From Frigoribacterium sp. Leaf186 (lineage in GTDB: Bacteria > Actinomycetota > Actinomycetes > Actinomycetales > Microbacteriaceae): a stretch of DNA of 64,000 nt. Location: NCBI RefSeq assembly GCF_001423905.1, contig NZ_LMPQ01000001.1, positions 1-64,000 on the forward strand, read 5' to 3'. Position numbers and translations under genes: made by a program. The notes below the pieces were generated by a model. It saw nothing but the letters and a program-made list of their open reading frames with translations. It was not told the origin of the DNA and did no database searches. This document shows positions 49,640 to 62,617 of this stretch, in pieces. Numbering within the stretch: position 1 is the stretch's first letter; each line of letters begins with the position of its first letter.

Positions 49640-50137
49640 GTGAGCGTGAGAACCATCCGCCTGTTCGGCGACCCCGTCCTTCGATCGGCATCCGACCCCG
49701 TCACCGTCGGCGATCCGCGCCTCGCGTCCCTCGTCGAGGACCTGCTCGACACGGTGCGCGAGCCCGGCCGTGCGGGCGTGGCCGCCGCACAGATCGGGGT
49801 GTCGCTCCGGGCCTTCAGCTACAACGTCGACGGGCAGGTGGGGTACGTGTTGAACCCCGTCGTCGTCGAGGTGTCGGGTGAGAAGACGCTCGTGGACGAG
49901 GGTTGCCTGTCGGTGCCCGGGTTCTGGTTCCCCACGCCACGCTACGAGTACGCCCGGGTCGAAGGGGTCGACCTCGCGGGCGAGAAGGTCGTGCTCGAGG
50001 GGACGGGCCTCATGGCCCAGGCCCTGCAGCACGAGACCGACCACCTCGACGGCACGCTCTACGTGCTCACCCTCGAGCCCGAGACCAAGCGCGAGGCCAT
50101 GCGCGAGATCCGCGCCGCCGACTGGTGGCGGGCCTGA
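49640..50137 (+). CDS. def: peptide deformylase
   Basis: 165 residues from GTG 49640, three bases after the GGAGGCGCG-type ribosome-binding site. The three metallohydrolase motifs are present: GVAAAQIG (motif 1, with Ala in the usual Pro/Asn position), EGCLSVPG with the metal Cys, and '[18 protein letters not shown]' with HExxH. It removes the formyl group from nascent proteins. Its stop codon abuts that of the convergent acyl-CoA ligase gene, with no gap. Identity certain; the Ala in motif 1 is a common actinobacterial-type variation. Confidence 0.95.
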   Translation: MSVRTIRLFGDPVLRSASDPVTVGDPRLASLVEDLLDTVREPGRAGVAAAQIGVSLRAFSYNVDGQVGYVLNPVVVEVSGEKTLVDEGCLSVPGFWFPTPRYEYARVEGVDLAGEKVVLEGTGLMAQALQHETDHLDGTLYVLTLEPETKREAMREIRAADWWRA

Positions 50138-51976
<1,839 letters not shown>

Positions 51977-52063
51977 GGCAGCTCCTTCGGTACCGAACGA
52001 TGGTCGTCCAACCCTAACGTGACCTCGCCGGAGACGATGCCCGAGGTGACGGGTCGTCGAGGA

Positions 52064-52069
52064 TAGACT
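52064..52069 (+). promoter_or_regulatory. -10 box (TAGACT) of leaderless glk
   Basis: TAGACT ends eight bases before the GTG at 52078 with no Shine-Dalgarno site between, so the transcript would start at or near the start codon. Confidence 0.5.
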
Positions 52070-52077
52070 CGATCTTC

Positions 52078-53028
52078 GTGCAGGCAATCGGAATCGACAT
52101 CGGCGGGACGAAGATCGCGGGCGGGGTGGTCACCGAATTCGGTGAGATCGTCGACGAAGAGCGCGTCGCGACGCCGGCCGGCGACGCCGGGGCGATCGTC
52201 GACGCTGTCGTCGACATGATCACCTCGCTGCAGTCGCGTCACTCCGACGTCGTCGCAGCGGGGGTCGCGGCTCCGGGGTTCATCGACGCCGCCCAGTCGA
52301 CCGTCTACTACACGCCGAACATCGCGTGGCGGAACGAGCCGCTCCGGGCACGACTCTCCGAACGGCTCGACCTCCACATCACGATCGACAACGACGCGAA
52401 CGCCGCGGGGTGGGCCGAGTTCCGCTTCGGCGCCGGCCGTCTCGCGAGCGACATGACCATGCTGACCATCGGCACCGGCGTCGGGGGCGCGATCGTCGCC
52501 CAGGACCGCCTCCTGCGCGGTGGCTTCGGCACCGGTGGCGAGCTCGGCCACATGCGCATCGTCCCCGACGGCCTGCCCTGCGGGTGCGGCGCCCGAGGGT
52601 GCATCGAGCAGTACGGTTCGGGCCGCGCCCTGCTGCGCATCGCGGGCGAGGTCGCCGACGAGGGTGGGGCCGGTCGCGCCCTGGCCGACCTCCGGGCCGA
52701 GACGGGTCAGCTCTCGGGGCACGACGTGAGCCTCCTCCTCCAGTCCGGCGACCCGGGCGCCGTCGAGGCCCTCCGACGCCTCGGCACCTGGCTGGGCCAG
52801 GCCGCCGCGTCCCTGAGCGCGATCCTCGATCCGCAGGTCTTCGTCTTCGGTGGGGGCGTGGCCCAGTCGGGCGAACTGCTCCTCGCGCCGGTTCGTGCGG
52901 CGTACCTCGAGCACCTCCCGGCGCGGGGCTACCACCCTGAGCCCGAGTTCGTGATCGCCGAGCTCGTGAACGACGCGGGGGTCGTCGGGGCGGCCGACCT
53001 CGCCCGCCTCCACGCGTCCGACCGCTAG
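52078..53028 (+). CDS. glk: ROK-family glucokinase
   Basis: 316 residues from GTG 52078. The ATP-binding 'IGIDIGGTKIAGGVVTEFGE' and sugar-binding 'TIGTGVGGAIVAQDRLLRGG' lead to 'GELGHMRIVPDGLPCGCGAR', where the ROK zinc-site motif CGCGARGCIEQ is intact. It phosphorylates glucose with ATP and feeds glycolysis; some ROK kinases also act on polyphosphate or other sugars. Likely co-transcribed with plsC (30-bp gap). The gene order fadD15-glk-plsC-aroG is a conserved actinobacterial arrangement. Confidence 0.9.
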   Translation: MQAIGIDIGGTKIAGGVVTEFGEIVDEERVATPAGDAGAIVDAVVDMITSLQSRHSDVVAAGVAAPGFIDAAQSTVYYTPNIAWRNEPLRARLSERLDLHITIDNDANAAGWAEFRFGAGRLASDMTMLTIGTGVGGAIVAQDRLLRGGFGTGGELGHMRIVPDGLPCGCGARGCIEQYGSGRALLRIAGEVADEGGAGRALADLRAETGQLSGHDVSLLLQSGDPGAVEALRRLGTWLGQAAASLSAILDPQVFVFGGGVAQSGELLLAPVRAAYLEHLPARGYHPEPEFVIAELVNDAGVVGAADLARLHASDR

Positions 53029-53058
53029 ACTCCCGACGCCCCGACGAGAGGAGCACCG

Positions 53059-53748
53059 ATGCTCTACTGGTTCCTGAAGACGATGGTCGCGAGTCCGCTC
53101 GTGCTGTCGATCTTCCGTCCGTGGGTCAGCGGTCGCGAGCACGTCCCCGAGTCCGGAGCCGTGATCTTCGCCAGCAACCACCTGTCCTTCGTCGACTCGA
53201 TCTTCCTGCCGCTCGCACTCGACCGGCGCATCTCGTTCCTGGCCAAGAGCGACTACTTCACCGGCAAGGGGCTCAAGGGCTGGGCCAGCCGCCTCTTCTT
53301 CACGGCCACGGGTCAGCTCTCGATCGACCGTTCGGGCGGCAAGGCGTCCGAAGCGTCGCTCGCGACGGGTCTGTCGGTGCTCCGCCGGGGCGAGCAGCTC
53401 GGAATCTACCCCGAGGGCACCCGCAGCCCCGACGGCAAGCTGTACCGAGGGCGCACGGGGGTGGCCCGCATGATCCTCGAGGGGCACGTCCCCGTCATCC
53501 CCGTGGCCATGATCGGCACCGAGAAGGTCATGAAGACCGGCACCAAGATCCCCCGCCTGCACCGGGTGGGCATCGTCTTCGGAGAACCCCTCGACTTCAG
53601 CCGCTTCGAGGGCATGGAGGGCGACCGGTTCATCCTGAGGTCGATCACCGACGAGATCATGTACGAGCTCAACGCGCTCAGCGGCCAGCAGTACAGCGAC
53701 GTCTACGCGACCAGCGTCAAAGAGAAGCGCCCCACCCTTTCACGGTAG
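53059..53748 (+). CDS. plsC: 1-acyl-sn-glycerol-3-phosphate acyltransferase
   Basis: 229 residues from ATG 53059. The acyltransferase motifs are clear: NHLSFVD (HX4D, about residue 41), 'GQLSIDRSGGKASEASLA', 'IYPEGTRSPDGKLYRGRTGV' (EGTRS) and 'VPVIPVAMIGTEKV'. The hydrophobic N-terminus anchors it to the inner face of the membrane. It adds the second acyl chain to lysophosphatidic acid in phospholipid synthesis. It is downstream of glk and upstream of aroG; a TAGGCT at its stop may start aroG transcription. Confidence 0.9.
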   Translation: MLYWFLKTMVASPLVLSIFRPWVSGREHVPESGAVIFASNHLSFVDSIFLPLALDRRISFLAKSDYFTGKGLKGWASRLFFTATGQLSIDRSGGKASEASLATGLSVLRRGEQLGIYPEGTRSPDGKLYRGRTGVARMILEGHVPVIPVAMIGTEKVMKTGTKIPRLHRVGIVFGEPLDFSRFEGMEGDRFILRSITDEIMYELNALSGQQYSDVYATSVKEKRPTLSR

Positions 53749-53801
53749 GCTCGCCTGTCGAGGTCGTTCGGCCTCGAGACCGTCAACTGGCAAGGAAGAC
53801 C

Positions 53802-55172
53802 GTGGCCCAGCTCACCGAACCGTTCGTCGTCACCGATCCCGACGTGATCGACGGTCTCGACCATTGGCGCACGCTCCCCATCAAGCAACAGCCCACCTGG
53901 CACGACGGTGCGGCCGTCGAGGCCGCATCGGCCGAGCTGTCCACCCTGCCGCCGCTGGTCTTCGCGGGCGAGGTCGACACCCTGCGCGAGCGCCTCGCGT
54001 CGGCTGCCCGAGGTGAGGCCTTCCTGCTCCAGGGCGGTGACTGCGCCGAGACCTTCGCCGGAGCGACGGCCGACCAGATCCGCGACCGGGTCAAGACCAT
54101 CCTGCAGATGGCGGTCGTCCTGACCTACGGCGCGTCCGTGCCGGTCATCAAGATGGGTCGCATGGCGGGCCAGTTCGCCAAGCCGCGGTCGAGCGACACC
54201 GAGACCCGCGACGGGGTCACGCTGCCGGCGTACCGCGGCGACATCGTGAACGGCTACGACTTCACGCCCGAGTCCCGTCGGGCGGACGCCTCGCGGCTGG
54301 TGAAGGGTTACCACACCTCCGCTTCGACCATCAACCTCATCCGCGCCTTCACGCAGGGTGGCTTCGCCGACCTCCGCCAGGTCCACAGCTGGAACAAGGG
54401 CTTCGCCAGCAACCCGGCGAACGCCCAGTACGAACACCTCGCCCGCGAGATCGACAAGGCGATCCGCTTCATGGAGGCGGCGGGCGCCGACTTCGACGAA
54501 CTCAAGCGCGTCGAGTTCTACACGAGCCACGAGGGGCTGCTCATGGACTACGAGCGCCCCCTCACCCGCATCGACTCGCGCACGGGCACGCCGTACGTGC
54601 TCTCGTCCCACTTCGTCTGGATCGGTGAGCGCACGCGAGAACTCGACGGTGCCCACGTCGACTTCCTGTCCCGGGTGCGCAACCCGATCGGTGTGAAGCT
54701 CGGCCCGACGACGACGCCCGACGACATGCTGCGCCTGATCGACAAGCTCGACCCCGAGCGCGAGCCCGGGCGTCTGACCTTCATCACGCGCATGGGAGCA
54801 GGCAAGATCCGCGACGCCCTGCCTCCCCTCCTCGAGGCCATCAAGGGCGCGGACGCGACGCCTCTCTGGGTCAGCGACCCCATGCACGGCAACGGCCTGA
54901 CGACCCCCACCGGCTACAAGACGCGCCGGTTCGAAGAGATCATGGACGAGGTGAAGGGCTTCTTCGAGGCCCACCGTGCCGCGGGGACCCACCCGGGCGG
55001 CATCCACATCGAACTGACCGGTGACGACGTCACCGAGTGCCTGGGTGGCTCCGAGCACATCGACGAGGCGACGCTCGCCACGCGGTACGAGTCGCTCTGC
55101 GACCCGCGTCTGAACCACATGCAGTCGCTCGAACTGGCCTTCCTCGTCTCCGAAGAACTGGCCGCCGACTAG
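53802..55172 (+). CDS. aroG: class II 3-deoxy-7-phosphoheptulonate synthase
   Basis: 456 residues from GTG 53802 with AAGGAAG upstream. Class II (plant/actinobacterial) DAHP synthase motifs are complete: 'FLLQGGDCAETFAGATADQI', 'VIKMGRMAGQFAKPRSSDTE', 'FYTSHEGLLMDYERPLTRID', 'WVSDPMHGNGLTTPTGYKTR' and 'GIHIELTGDDVTECLGG' supply PEP, metal and E4P ligands. It starts the shikimate pathway from PEP and erythrose-4-phosphate. It is the last gene of the run before a strong terminator. Family certain. Confidence 0.95.
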   Translation: MAQLTEPFVVTDPDVIDGLDHWRTLPIKQQPTWHDGAAVEAASAELSTLPPLVFAGEVDTLRERLASAARGEAFLLQGGDCAETFAGATADQIRDRVKTILQMAVVLTYGASVPVIKMGRMAGQFAKPRSSDTETRDGVTLPAYRGDIVNGYDFTPESRRADASRLVKGYHTSASTINLIRAFTQGGFADLRQVHSWNKGFASNPANAQYEHLAREIDKAIRFMEAAGADFDELKRVEFYTSHEGLLMDYERPLTRIDSRTGTPYVLSSHFVWIGERTRELDGAHVDFLSRVRNPIGVKLGPTTTPDDMLRLIDKLDPEREPGRLTFITRMGAGKIRDALPPLLEAIKGADATPLWVSDPMHGNGLTTPTGYKTRRFEEIMDEVKGFFEAHRAAGTHPGGIHIELTGDDVTECLGGSEHIDEATLATRYESLCDPRLNHMQSLELAFLVSEELAAD

Positions 55173-55181
55173 TCGCCTCCT

Positions 55182-55226
55182 CATGACGAAGGCCCCGCGA
55201 CCATCGGTCGCGGGGCCTTCGTCATG
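55182..55226. terminator. strong intrinsic terminator between aroG and kinase genes
   Basis: A perfect 21-bp stem (55182-55202 with 55206-55226) and a three-base loop, serving both convergent transcripts. Confidence 0.85.
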
Positions 55227-55261
55227 ACCAGGGGCCGTCGGCTCGTCGGTGCCGTCGCAGG

Positions 55262-57220
<1,959 letters not shown>

Positions 57221-57227
57221 CCACGCG

Positions 57228-57233
57228 ATTTTA
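57228..57233 (-). promoter_or_regulatory. -10 box (TAAAAT) of leaderless kinase gene
   Basis: On the minus strand TAAAAT lies seven bases before the GTG at 57220, the best -10 in the window, with no Shine-Dalgarno site between. Confidence 0.6.
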
Positions 57234-57306
57234 CGGACCCGCGGCCTCGCCGGGGTCCCAACTCACCGCTCGGCGACAAACCGCACCCCTGCGTGTCGTC
57301 GACGGG

Positions 57307-58656
57307 TCAGCCGAGCGTCGCCAGCCAGGTGGTGGCCGGAGCCTCCCACTTGGCGTACGCGTCGGGGAAGGCCGAGTACTGGACGGCCTGGGCGGCCGTC
57401 GTGAGCGACATCGACTGCCAGCCCCTCACGTCGAGCAGGCCTCGGGTCTTGCCCGGGTTCGGGTTGCTCGCCCCGCCGAAGAACAGCTTCGTGGCGTGCA
57501 CCGGGTCACGCAGCTGGGCAGGGGTGCCCCAGCCGGTGCTCGGCCGCTGCTGGAACAGGCCGAGGGAGTCCCGGTCGCCGTGGTCCAGGTTGCGGAGGCT
57601 GCTCTCTTGCGCGGCCGCCGCCAGCGCGATGACGATGGCTCGGTCGCCGACGCCGAGCTGGCGTCCCACGGCGATGACGGTGCGGGCGTTCGCGGCCTGC
57701 TCGGCGGTCAGGGTCGCGCTCACCACGAGGGGAGCGGCCGACGTCGACGCCACCACGGTCGTGGCCGTCGGGGCCGAGGCGCCCGGCAGCGTGAGGGTCT
57801 TGCCGGCGTAGATGGTGCTGGTGAACGACAGTCCGTTCGCGGCGAGGAGCGCCTTGACGCTCGTGCCCGACTTGGAGGCGATGGACGCGATGGTGTCGCC
57901 GCGCTGGATCACGTAGCTGCCGACCGCGGGGCCGGCCGAGGGAGCAGGCGTCGAGGAGGCGGCCGCCGACGACCCCGAGGGCACGGACAACGTCTGGCCG
58001 GGGTAGATGATGCTCGACAGGCCCAGCCCGTTCGCCTGGAGGAGCGCGCTCGTCGTCACGCCGTGGGCCCGGGCGATCGAACTCAGCGTGTCGCCGCGGA
58101 CGATCACGTACCGGCCACCCGTGGCCTTGGTCGGGGCCGGTGCGGGCGACGCCTTGCTCGCGCTGCTGGCCGAGGCGCTGAGGCTGAGGGTCTGACCGGG
58201 GAAGATCGTGGACTTCCAGCTGAGTCCGTTGAGCGCGAGCACCGAGGCGGTGCTCAGGCCGAACGAGCCGGCGATGCTCGCGACCGTGTCGCCGGAGGCC
58301 ACCGTGTAGGTCGCGGGTGCGGCCGCGAACACGGTGGCCGAGCTGCCGGCGGTCTCGACCGTGGTCGCCGACCTCTGCTCGGGAGCCGACAGTCGGGGCG
58401 GCAGCGCGGGGCGTGGTGACGCGTCCGGCTTCTTGGCGGGAGCGTGGTCGAGGGCGAAGACGGGGCCCGTGACCCCCATGCTCAGGGCCATCGAGCCCGC
58501 GACGACGATGGGGACCGTGTTCAGCATCGACCGGGCCATGCGGGAGAGCGGGGTGCGCTCGTCGGGGCTGCGCAGGGTGCCGAAGGCACTGGTCGACCGG
58601 ACGCCGTCGGCCGTCGCGGTCTCGGGGTCGGGGCGGACGGAACTGACGTCGTTCAT
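57307..58656 (-). CDS. LysM-domain cell-wall protein with lysozyme-like C-terminus
   Basis: 449 residues from ATG 58656. A cytoplasmic N-terminus and one membrane segment (about 43-68) are followed by three LysM domains (YTVASGDTVASIAGSFGLST; YVIVRGDTLSSIARAHGVTT; YVIQRGDTIASIASKSGTSV) that bind peptidoglycan. The C-terminal 120 residues contain QESSLRNLDHGD and GLFQQR, the same lysozyme-like unit as in the protein at 12485. It is probably an exported peptidoglycan hydrolase or binding protein. It lies next to the PASTA kinase, which also senses peptidoglycan. Confidence 0.85.
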   Translation of the reverse strand: MNDVSSVRPDPETATADGVRSTSAFGTLRSPDERTPLSRMARSMLNTVPIVVAGSMALSMGVTGPVFALDHAPAKKPDASPRPALPPRLSAPEQRSATTVETAGSSATVFAAAPATYTVASGDTVASIAGSFGLSTASVLALNGLSWKSTIFPGQTLSLSASASSASKASPAPAPTKATGGRYVIVRGDTLSSIARAHGVTTSALLQANGLGLSSIIYPGQTLSVPSGSSAAASSTPAPSAGPAVGSYVIQRGDTIASIASKSGTSVKALLAANGLSFTSTIYAGKTLTLPGASAPTATTVVASTSAAPLVVSATLTAEQAANARTVIAVGRQLGVGDRAIVIALAAAAQESSLRNLDHGDRDSLGLFQQRPSTGWGTPAQLRDPVHATKLFFGGASNPNPGKTRGLLDVRGWQSMSLTTAAQAVQYSAFPDAYAKWEAPATTWLATLG

Positions 58657-58849
58657 GGGCTGATCCTCGGTTCGGGGGCGGGGACACGGTCGCTGGGTGA
58701 TCGGGGAGCCGCGGTGCCACGTCGTCCCAAGTTGGCACAGGACCATATTCAAGTCAATCAACGGGGCGCATGTTGCGGATGTGACGTGGACCGGGGGAGT
58801 CACCTGAGGAGGCGCGGCGAGGGTCGCGAACCCGTGGCAAGGTTGTCGC

Positions 58850-59206
58850 GTGACCGATCTCTCTCAACGTCCCTGGTTCGCCGACACCGAATGGCTGACC
58901 GTGCCCGACCTCGTCGAGCGTCTCGGCCTCGGGGTGAGCCGCGTCCGTCGACTGCTCGAGGAGCACGTGCTCGTCGGCACCCGGGTCGACGGCGTCACGA
59001 AGGTGCCGGCGGTCTTCCTCGACGGCTCCGAGCCGCGTCACGACCTGCGCGGCACCCTGACCGTCCTCGCCGACAACGGCTTCGACGACGACGAGGCGCT
59101 CGACTGGATGCTGTCGCACGACGATGCGCTGGGCACGAGCCCCGTCGCCGCCCTCCAGGCGGGTCGGAAGGCCGAGGTCCGCCGGATCGCCCAGAGCCTC
59201 CTCTGA
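58850..59206 (+). CDS. Rv2175c-like DNA-binding protein
   Basis: 118 residues from GTG 58850. The N-terminal 'EWLTVPDLVERLGLGVSRVR' and RLLEEHVLVGTRVDGVTKVP form a winged HTH (DUF1580/Rv2175c type), and the C-terminal 'NGFDDDEALDWMLSHDDALG' plus ALQAGRKAEVRRIAQ completes the small fold. In M. tuberculosis the homologue is a DNA-binding substrate of the neighbouring kinase PknL; here it sits two genes from a PASTA kinase, so the same pairing is likely. It is convergent with the polyprenyl synthase gene. Confidence 0.85.
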   Translation: MTDLSQRPWFADTEWLTVPDLVERLGLGVSRVRRLLEEHVLVGTRVDGVTKVPAVFLDGSEPRHDLRGTLTVLADNGFDDDEALDWMLSHDDALGTSPVAALQAGRKAEVRRIAQSLL

Positions 59207-59222
59207 GAGGTCGGAGCCTCCT

Positions 59223-60344
59223 CTAGGAGGTGCGGCGCGTGACGGTCTCGGCCAGTCGCGTCAGCTGCGTCCTCGCCGACGGAGCCAGCCCCGACCGTTC
59301 GAGGGCGTGGACGGCGCGTTCGACCTGGTCGGTGATCGTCTGCTCGACTGCGTCGACGGCTCCGCTGTCGCGAAGCGTCGCCTGCAGCATGCTGATCTGG
59401 TCGTCGTCGAGCTCGGGGTCGCCGAGGAGTTCGTCGAGCAGTCGGACGGCGCCGGGGGGCAGGGCACGCCGAGCGGTCGCGACCAGGACCGTGCGCTTGC
59501 CCTCGCGGAGGTCGTCGCCGGCGGGTTTGCCCGTGACGGACGGGTCCCCGAAGACCCCGAGGAGGTCGTCGCGCAACTGGTAGGCGATGCCGAGGGGGAG
59601 TCCGAAGTGGCGCAGCGACTCGAGGGCCGACGAGTCGCCGCCGGCCATGGCGGCACCGACCGTGAGGGGGGCCTCGACGCTGTACTTGGCCGACTTGTAG
59701 ACGATGACCCGTTGCGCCCGGGGCAACAGTCGGAGTTCGTCGACCGTGCGCCACGCGTTCTCCTCGAGGATGTCGAGGTACTGGCCCACCGTCACCTCGG
59801 TGCGCATGCGGTTCAACTCGGCCCGGGCGGCCCGTGCGGCGTCGCGCGAGGGGAGCGAGTCGAGCGCGTCGCTGAGCAACTCGTCGCTCCAGGCCAGCAA
59901 CAGGTCTCCCATCAGGAGGGCGCCCGACCGCCCGAAGGCCTCGGGCGATCCGAGCCAGCCGCCGTCGCGGTGCAGGCCCTCGAACCGCCGGTGGGCTGCG
60001 GGCAGGCCACGGCGCGTGTCGGAGTTGTCCATGATGTCGTCGTGGACGAGCGCCGCGGCGTGGAAGAACTCGAGCCCGGCGGAAGCCGTCATGACGGCGT
60101 CGATCTCGCGCTCGTCGCGGGCCTCGCCGAGGGGGTCGAAGCCGGTGTCGAGTCCGGCCACGGACTGCCAGCCCCAGTAGCAGAAGAGCGCCCGGAACCG
60201 CTTGCCGCCACGGAGCAGATCGCTCGAGTACGACGCGAAAGAATCGAGGTCGGGAGCGATGCCCGCGAGGGCCGGTCGCTGCCGGTCCAGGAAGCGATCG
60301 ATGCGCTCTTGAACGACGTCCACTAACCGCGTACTCTCAGCCAC
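59223..60344 (-). CDS. idsA: trans-polyprenyl diphosphate synthase
   Basis: 373 residues from GTG 60344. The first Asp-rich motif DDIMD (residues 102-106) and second DDLLG (259-263) are intact, with GGKRFRAL near residue 47 for diphosphate binding and 'KSAKYSVEAPLTVGAAMAGG' in between. Small residues before the first DDxxD are consistent with C20 or longer products. It makes geranylgeranyl-type diphosphates for carotenoids, menaquinone or lipid carriers. TAGGCT lies seven bases before the GTG, so the mRNA may be leaderless. In mycobacteria idsA2 occupies the same neighbourhood. Confidence 0.9.
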   Translation of the reverse strand: MAESTRLVDVVQERIDRFLDRQRPALAGIAPDLDSFASYSSDLLRGGKRFRALFCYWGWQSVAGLDTGFDPLGEARDEREIDAVMTASAGLEFFHAAALVHDDIMDNSDTRRGLPAAHRRFEGLHRDGGWLGSPEAFGRSGALLMGDLLLAWSDELLSDALDSLPSRDAARAARAELNRMRTEVTVGQYLDILEENAWRTVDELRLLPRAQRVIVYKSAKYSVEAPLTVGAAMAGGDSSALESLRHFGLPLGIAYQLRDDLLGVFGDPSVTGKPAGDDLREGKRTVLVATARRALPPGAVRLLDELLGDPELDDDQISMLQATLRDSGAVDAVEQTITDQVERAVHALERSGLAPSARTQLTRLAETVTRRTS

Positions 60345-60351
60345 GCTGCCT

Positions 60352-60357
60352 AGCCTA
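60352..60357 (-). promoter_or_regulatory. -10 box (TAGGCT) of leaderless idsA
   Basis: TAGGCT on the minus strand, seven bases before the GTG at 60344; no Shine-Dalgarno site. Confidence 0.45.
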
Positions 60358-60454
60358 GCGATAGCTGGCGGGCATACACTCGCAGCTACTCATCGCGTCG
60401 ATCCCGAGGCTCTCGCCTCGCGCTTGAGAGCCCGTGCTCGAAGGGAACACCAAG

Positions 60455-60856
60455 ATGCCACTTTCCGAACAGGAGCAGCGGCTCCTCGAAGAGATGGAGC
60501 GGAGTCTCTACAACAACGACTCCGACTTCGTGGCGACGGTCGGCAACCACGGTGGCCGACCCAACTACACGCTCGTCGTCGTCGGCGTCCTCGGGGCGCT
60601 CGTCGGCATCGCCGTCATCGTCGCCGGCGTCATCTTCCGTCAGCCGCTCGTCGGGGTGGCGGGCTTCATCGTGATGCTCGCCGGGGCACTCTTCGCGATC
60701 GCACCGCCGAAGCGAAAGGGCTCCGCGTCGTCCTCGATGCCGTCCGCTCCCCGCTCCTCCACCTCGCGTCCCGCGAACCCCGCCAAGGGTGGTCTGATGG
60801 ACCGCCTCAACGACCGGTGGGACCGACGTCAAGACGGCGACGGACGCGACTCGTAG
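60455..60856 (+). CDS. DUF3040 membrane protein
   Basis: 133 residues from ATG 60455 (an upstream GTG at 60434 would add seven). The start 'MPLSEQEQRLLEEMERSLYN' is the DUF3040 signature, followed by two membrane segments (about 40-62 and 66-86) and a Ser/Pro-rich basic tail. The family sits beside mraZ in most actinobacteria (Rv2169c in M. tuberculosis), but its function is unknown. It is followed by a classical terminator with a T-tract, so it is not in the mraZ transcript. Confidence 0.9.
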   Translation: MPLSEQEQRLLEEMERSLYNNDSDFVATVGNHGGRPNYTLVVVGVLGALVGIAVIVAGVIFRQPLVGVAGFIVMLAGALFAIAPPKRKGSASSSMPSAPRSSTSRPANPAKGGLMDRLNDRWDRRQDGDGRDS

Positions 60857-60883
60857 CCAGCCGGCACCACCACCACGACCTCA

Positions 60884-60913
60884 GGGGTCGGCCTTCGGGC
60901 CGGCCCCTTTTTT
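60884..60913 (+). terminator. intrinsic terminator with T-tract
   Basis: Stem GGGGTCGGCC / GGCCGGCCCC with a TTCG tetraloop, followed by six T at 60908-60913. The only classical L-shaped terminator with a U-tract I see in this window; it isolates DUF3040 from mraZ. Confidence 0.9.
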
Positions 60914-60977
60914 CGTGCGCCGGGGACGCCGACGGTGGCCTCGACACGCGAGTGGCGCCTCCGTGGGTGCAGTCGAC

Positions 60978-60993
60978 CTCCACCTTCCTCCAC
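60978..60993 (-). promoter_or_regulatory. MraZ-box-like repeat pair, inverted
   Basis: On the minus strand GTGGAG-N4-GTGGAG, with the same 10-bp period as the mraZ operator, about 85 bp upstream of it in opposite orientation. Possible second MraZ binding site. Confidence 0.45.
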
Positions 60994-61064
60994 CCCCGTG
61001 ACCCCCGAACTGGAGCCGATCCCACGGTCGACACGGTCGTCGGGTCGCGGCGTTTCGTTGATCG

Positions 61065-61090
61065 GTGGTGCGTTGTGGAGTAAAGTGGAG
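61065..61090 (+). promoter_or_regulatory. mraZ operator (three MraZ boxes) and -10
   Basis: GTGGTG-N4-GTGGAG-N4-GTGGAG, three direct repeats at 10-bp period, the form expected for the ring-shaped MraZ regulator. TAAAGT (61081-61086) between boxes is a likely -10, so MraZ binding would block the promoter of the division cluster. Confidence 0.75.
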
Positions 61091-61133
61091 GAACGGGCCA
61101 CAGAGGGGCGCGGGGGCGAGGGGAGACGGGCGC

Positions 61134-61565
61134 ATGTTCCTCGGCACCCATTCGCCCAAACTCGACGAGAAAGGGCGCATCATCCTCCCCGCGAAATTCC
61201 GTGACGAACTGGCCTCCGGCCTCGTCATGACCCGTGGGCAAGAACGCTGCGTCTACGTCTTCAGTCGGCACGAGTTCGAAGACATGCACTCGCGCATCCG
61301 CCAGGCTCCGGTCACCAGCAAGCAGACCCGTGACTACATGCGCCTGTTCCTCTCGGGTGCCAGCGACGAGATCCCCGACAAGCAGCACCGGGTGACGATC
61401 CCGGCCACCCTGCGCGAGTACGCGGGCCTCGGTCGCGAGCTCACCGTGATCGGCGCGGGCAACCGAGCCGAGATCTGGGCCACCGACGCGTGGAACACCT
61501 ACTACGAGGCCCAGGAGGCCGACTTCGCCAACACCACCGAGGAGGTGATCCCCGGGCTCTTGTGA
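61134..61565 (+). CDS. mraZ: transcriptional regulator MraZ
   Basis: 143 residues from ATG 61134, with GGGGAG upstream. Two AbrB-like half-domains: [20 protein letters not shown] then KFRDEL, and '[20 protein letters not shown]'. MraZ assembles into rings that bind tandem boxes and repress its own operon, the first of the division and cell wall (dcw) cluster. The operator with three boxes lies just upstream. Order mraZ-rsmH-ftsL-ftsI is standard. Identity certain. Confidence 0.95.
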   Translation: MFLGTHSPKLDEKGRIILPAKFRDELASGLVMTRGQERCVYVFSRHEFEDMHSRIRQAPVTSKQTRDYMRLFLSGASDEIPDKQHRVTIPATLREYAGLGRELTVIGAGNRAEIWATDAWNTYYEAQEADFANTTEEVIPGLL

Positions 61566-61666
61566 CCCGTGGGCCCCGACCCTCAGCCGTCAGCCCTGGC
61601 GCACCTTCCCCGGTGCCAGGTCCCGACGGATGGGGATCAGGGTCGACGAGCACAGCCCGTGTCGTC

Positions 61667-62617
61667 ATGGCCGAACAGATCCACACCCCCGTCCTCCTCG
61701 ACCGGACCCTGGAGCTCCTCACCCCGGCGATCTCCCGCCCCGGCGCCGTGGTCGTCGACTGCACCCTCGGCATGGGCGGTCACAGCGAGGCGATGCTCCA
61801 GGCGTTCCCCGAGCTCACCGTCGTCGGGCTCGACCGCGACACCGAAGCCCTGGCCCTCGCCGGTGCCCGGCTCGCACCGTTCGGCGACCGCGCCCGTCTC
61901 GTGCACACCACCTACGACGGCATCGCCGAGGCCCTGGACGGCCTCGGCCTCGACACCGTCGACGGGGTGTTGTTCGACCTCGGGGTCTCGTCGCTCCAGC
62001 TCGACCGGGTCGAGCGCGGCTTCTCGTACTCGAAGGACGCGCCGCTCGACATGCGCATGGACCCGACGTCGCCCGTCACGGCCGAACGCGTCCTCGCCGA
62101 GTACCCCGAGTCCGAACTGCGGCGCATCTTCTACCAGTACGGCGAAGAGAAGCTGGCGCCCCGCTACGCCCGGCGCATCGTCGAGCACCGTGCCGACTCT
62201 CCCCTCACCCGCAGCGGGGAGCTCGTCGACCTGCTGATCGCCGCGACGCCGATGGCCCTGCAACGCGCCGGCCACCCCGCCAAGCGCGTGTTCCAGGCGT
62301 TGCGCATCGAGGTCAACGGTGAACTCGCCTCACTCGAGGCCGCCGTCCCCGTGGCCCTCGACCGGCTCGCCGTCGAGGGCCGGATCGTCGTCCTCGCCTA
62401 CCAGTCCCTGGAAGACCGCTTCGTCAAGCGTGAGCTGGCGGCACGGACGACGTCCACCGCGCCCCAGGGGCTTCCGGTCGAGCTGCCGGAGCACCGTCCC
62501 GACTTCCGCCTCCTCGTGCGGGGTGCCGAACTGGCCTCCGACGCCGAGCGCGATCTCAACCCCCGAGCCAAGCCCGTGCGACTGCGAGCCGCCGAACGAA
62601 TCCGGAGAACAGCATGA
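61667..62617 (+). CDS. rsmH: 16S rRNA (cytosine-1402-N4) methyltransferase RsmH
   Basis: 316 residues from ATG 61667, the usual length. SAM-binding '[20 protein letters not shown]' and '[20 protein letters not shown]', then '[20 protein letters not shown]' and '[20 protein letters not shown]' are all family signatures. It methylates C1402 of 16S rRNA. It starts about 100 bp after mraZ and overlaps ftsL by four bases (ATGA), so translation is coupled. Identity certain. Confidence 0.95.
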   Translation: MAEQIHTPVLLDRTLELLTPAISRPGAVVVDCTLGMGGHSEAMLQAFPELTVVGLDRDTEALALAGARLAPFGDRARLVHTTYDGIAEALDGLGLDTVDGVLFDLGVSSLQLDRVERGFSYSKDAPLDMRMDPTSPVTAERVLAEYPESELRRIFYQYGEEKLAPRYARRIVEHRADSPLTRSGELVDLLIAATPMALQRAGHPAKRVFQALRIEVNGELASLEAAVPVALDRLAVEGRIVVLAYQSLEDRFVKRELAARTTSTAPQGLPVELPEHRPDFRLLVRGAELASDAERDLNPRAKPVRLRAAERIRRTA

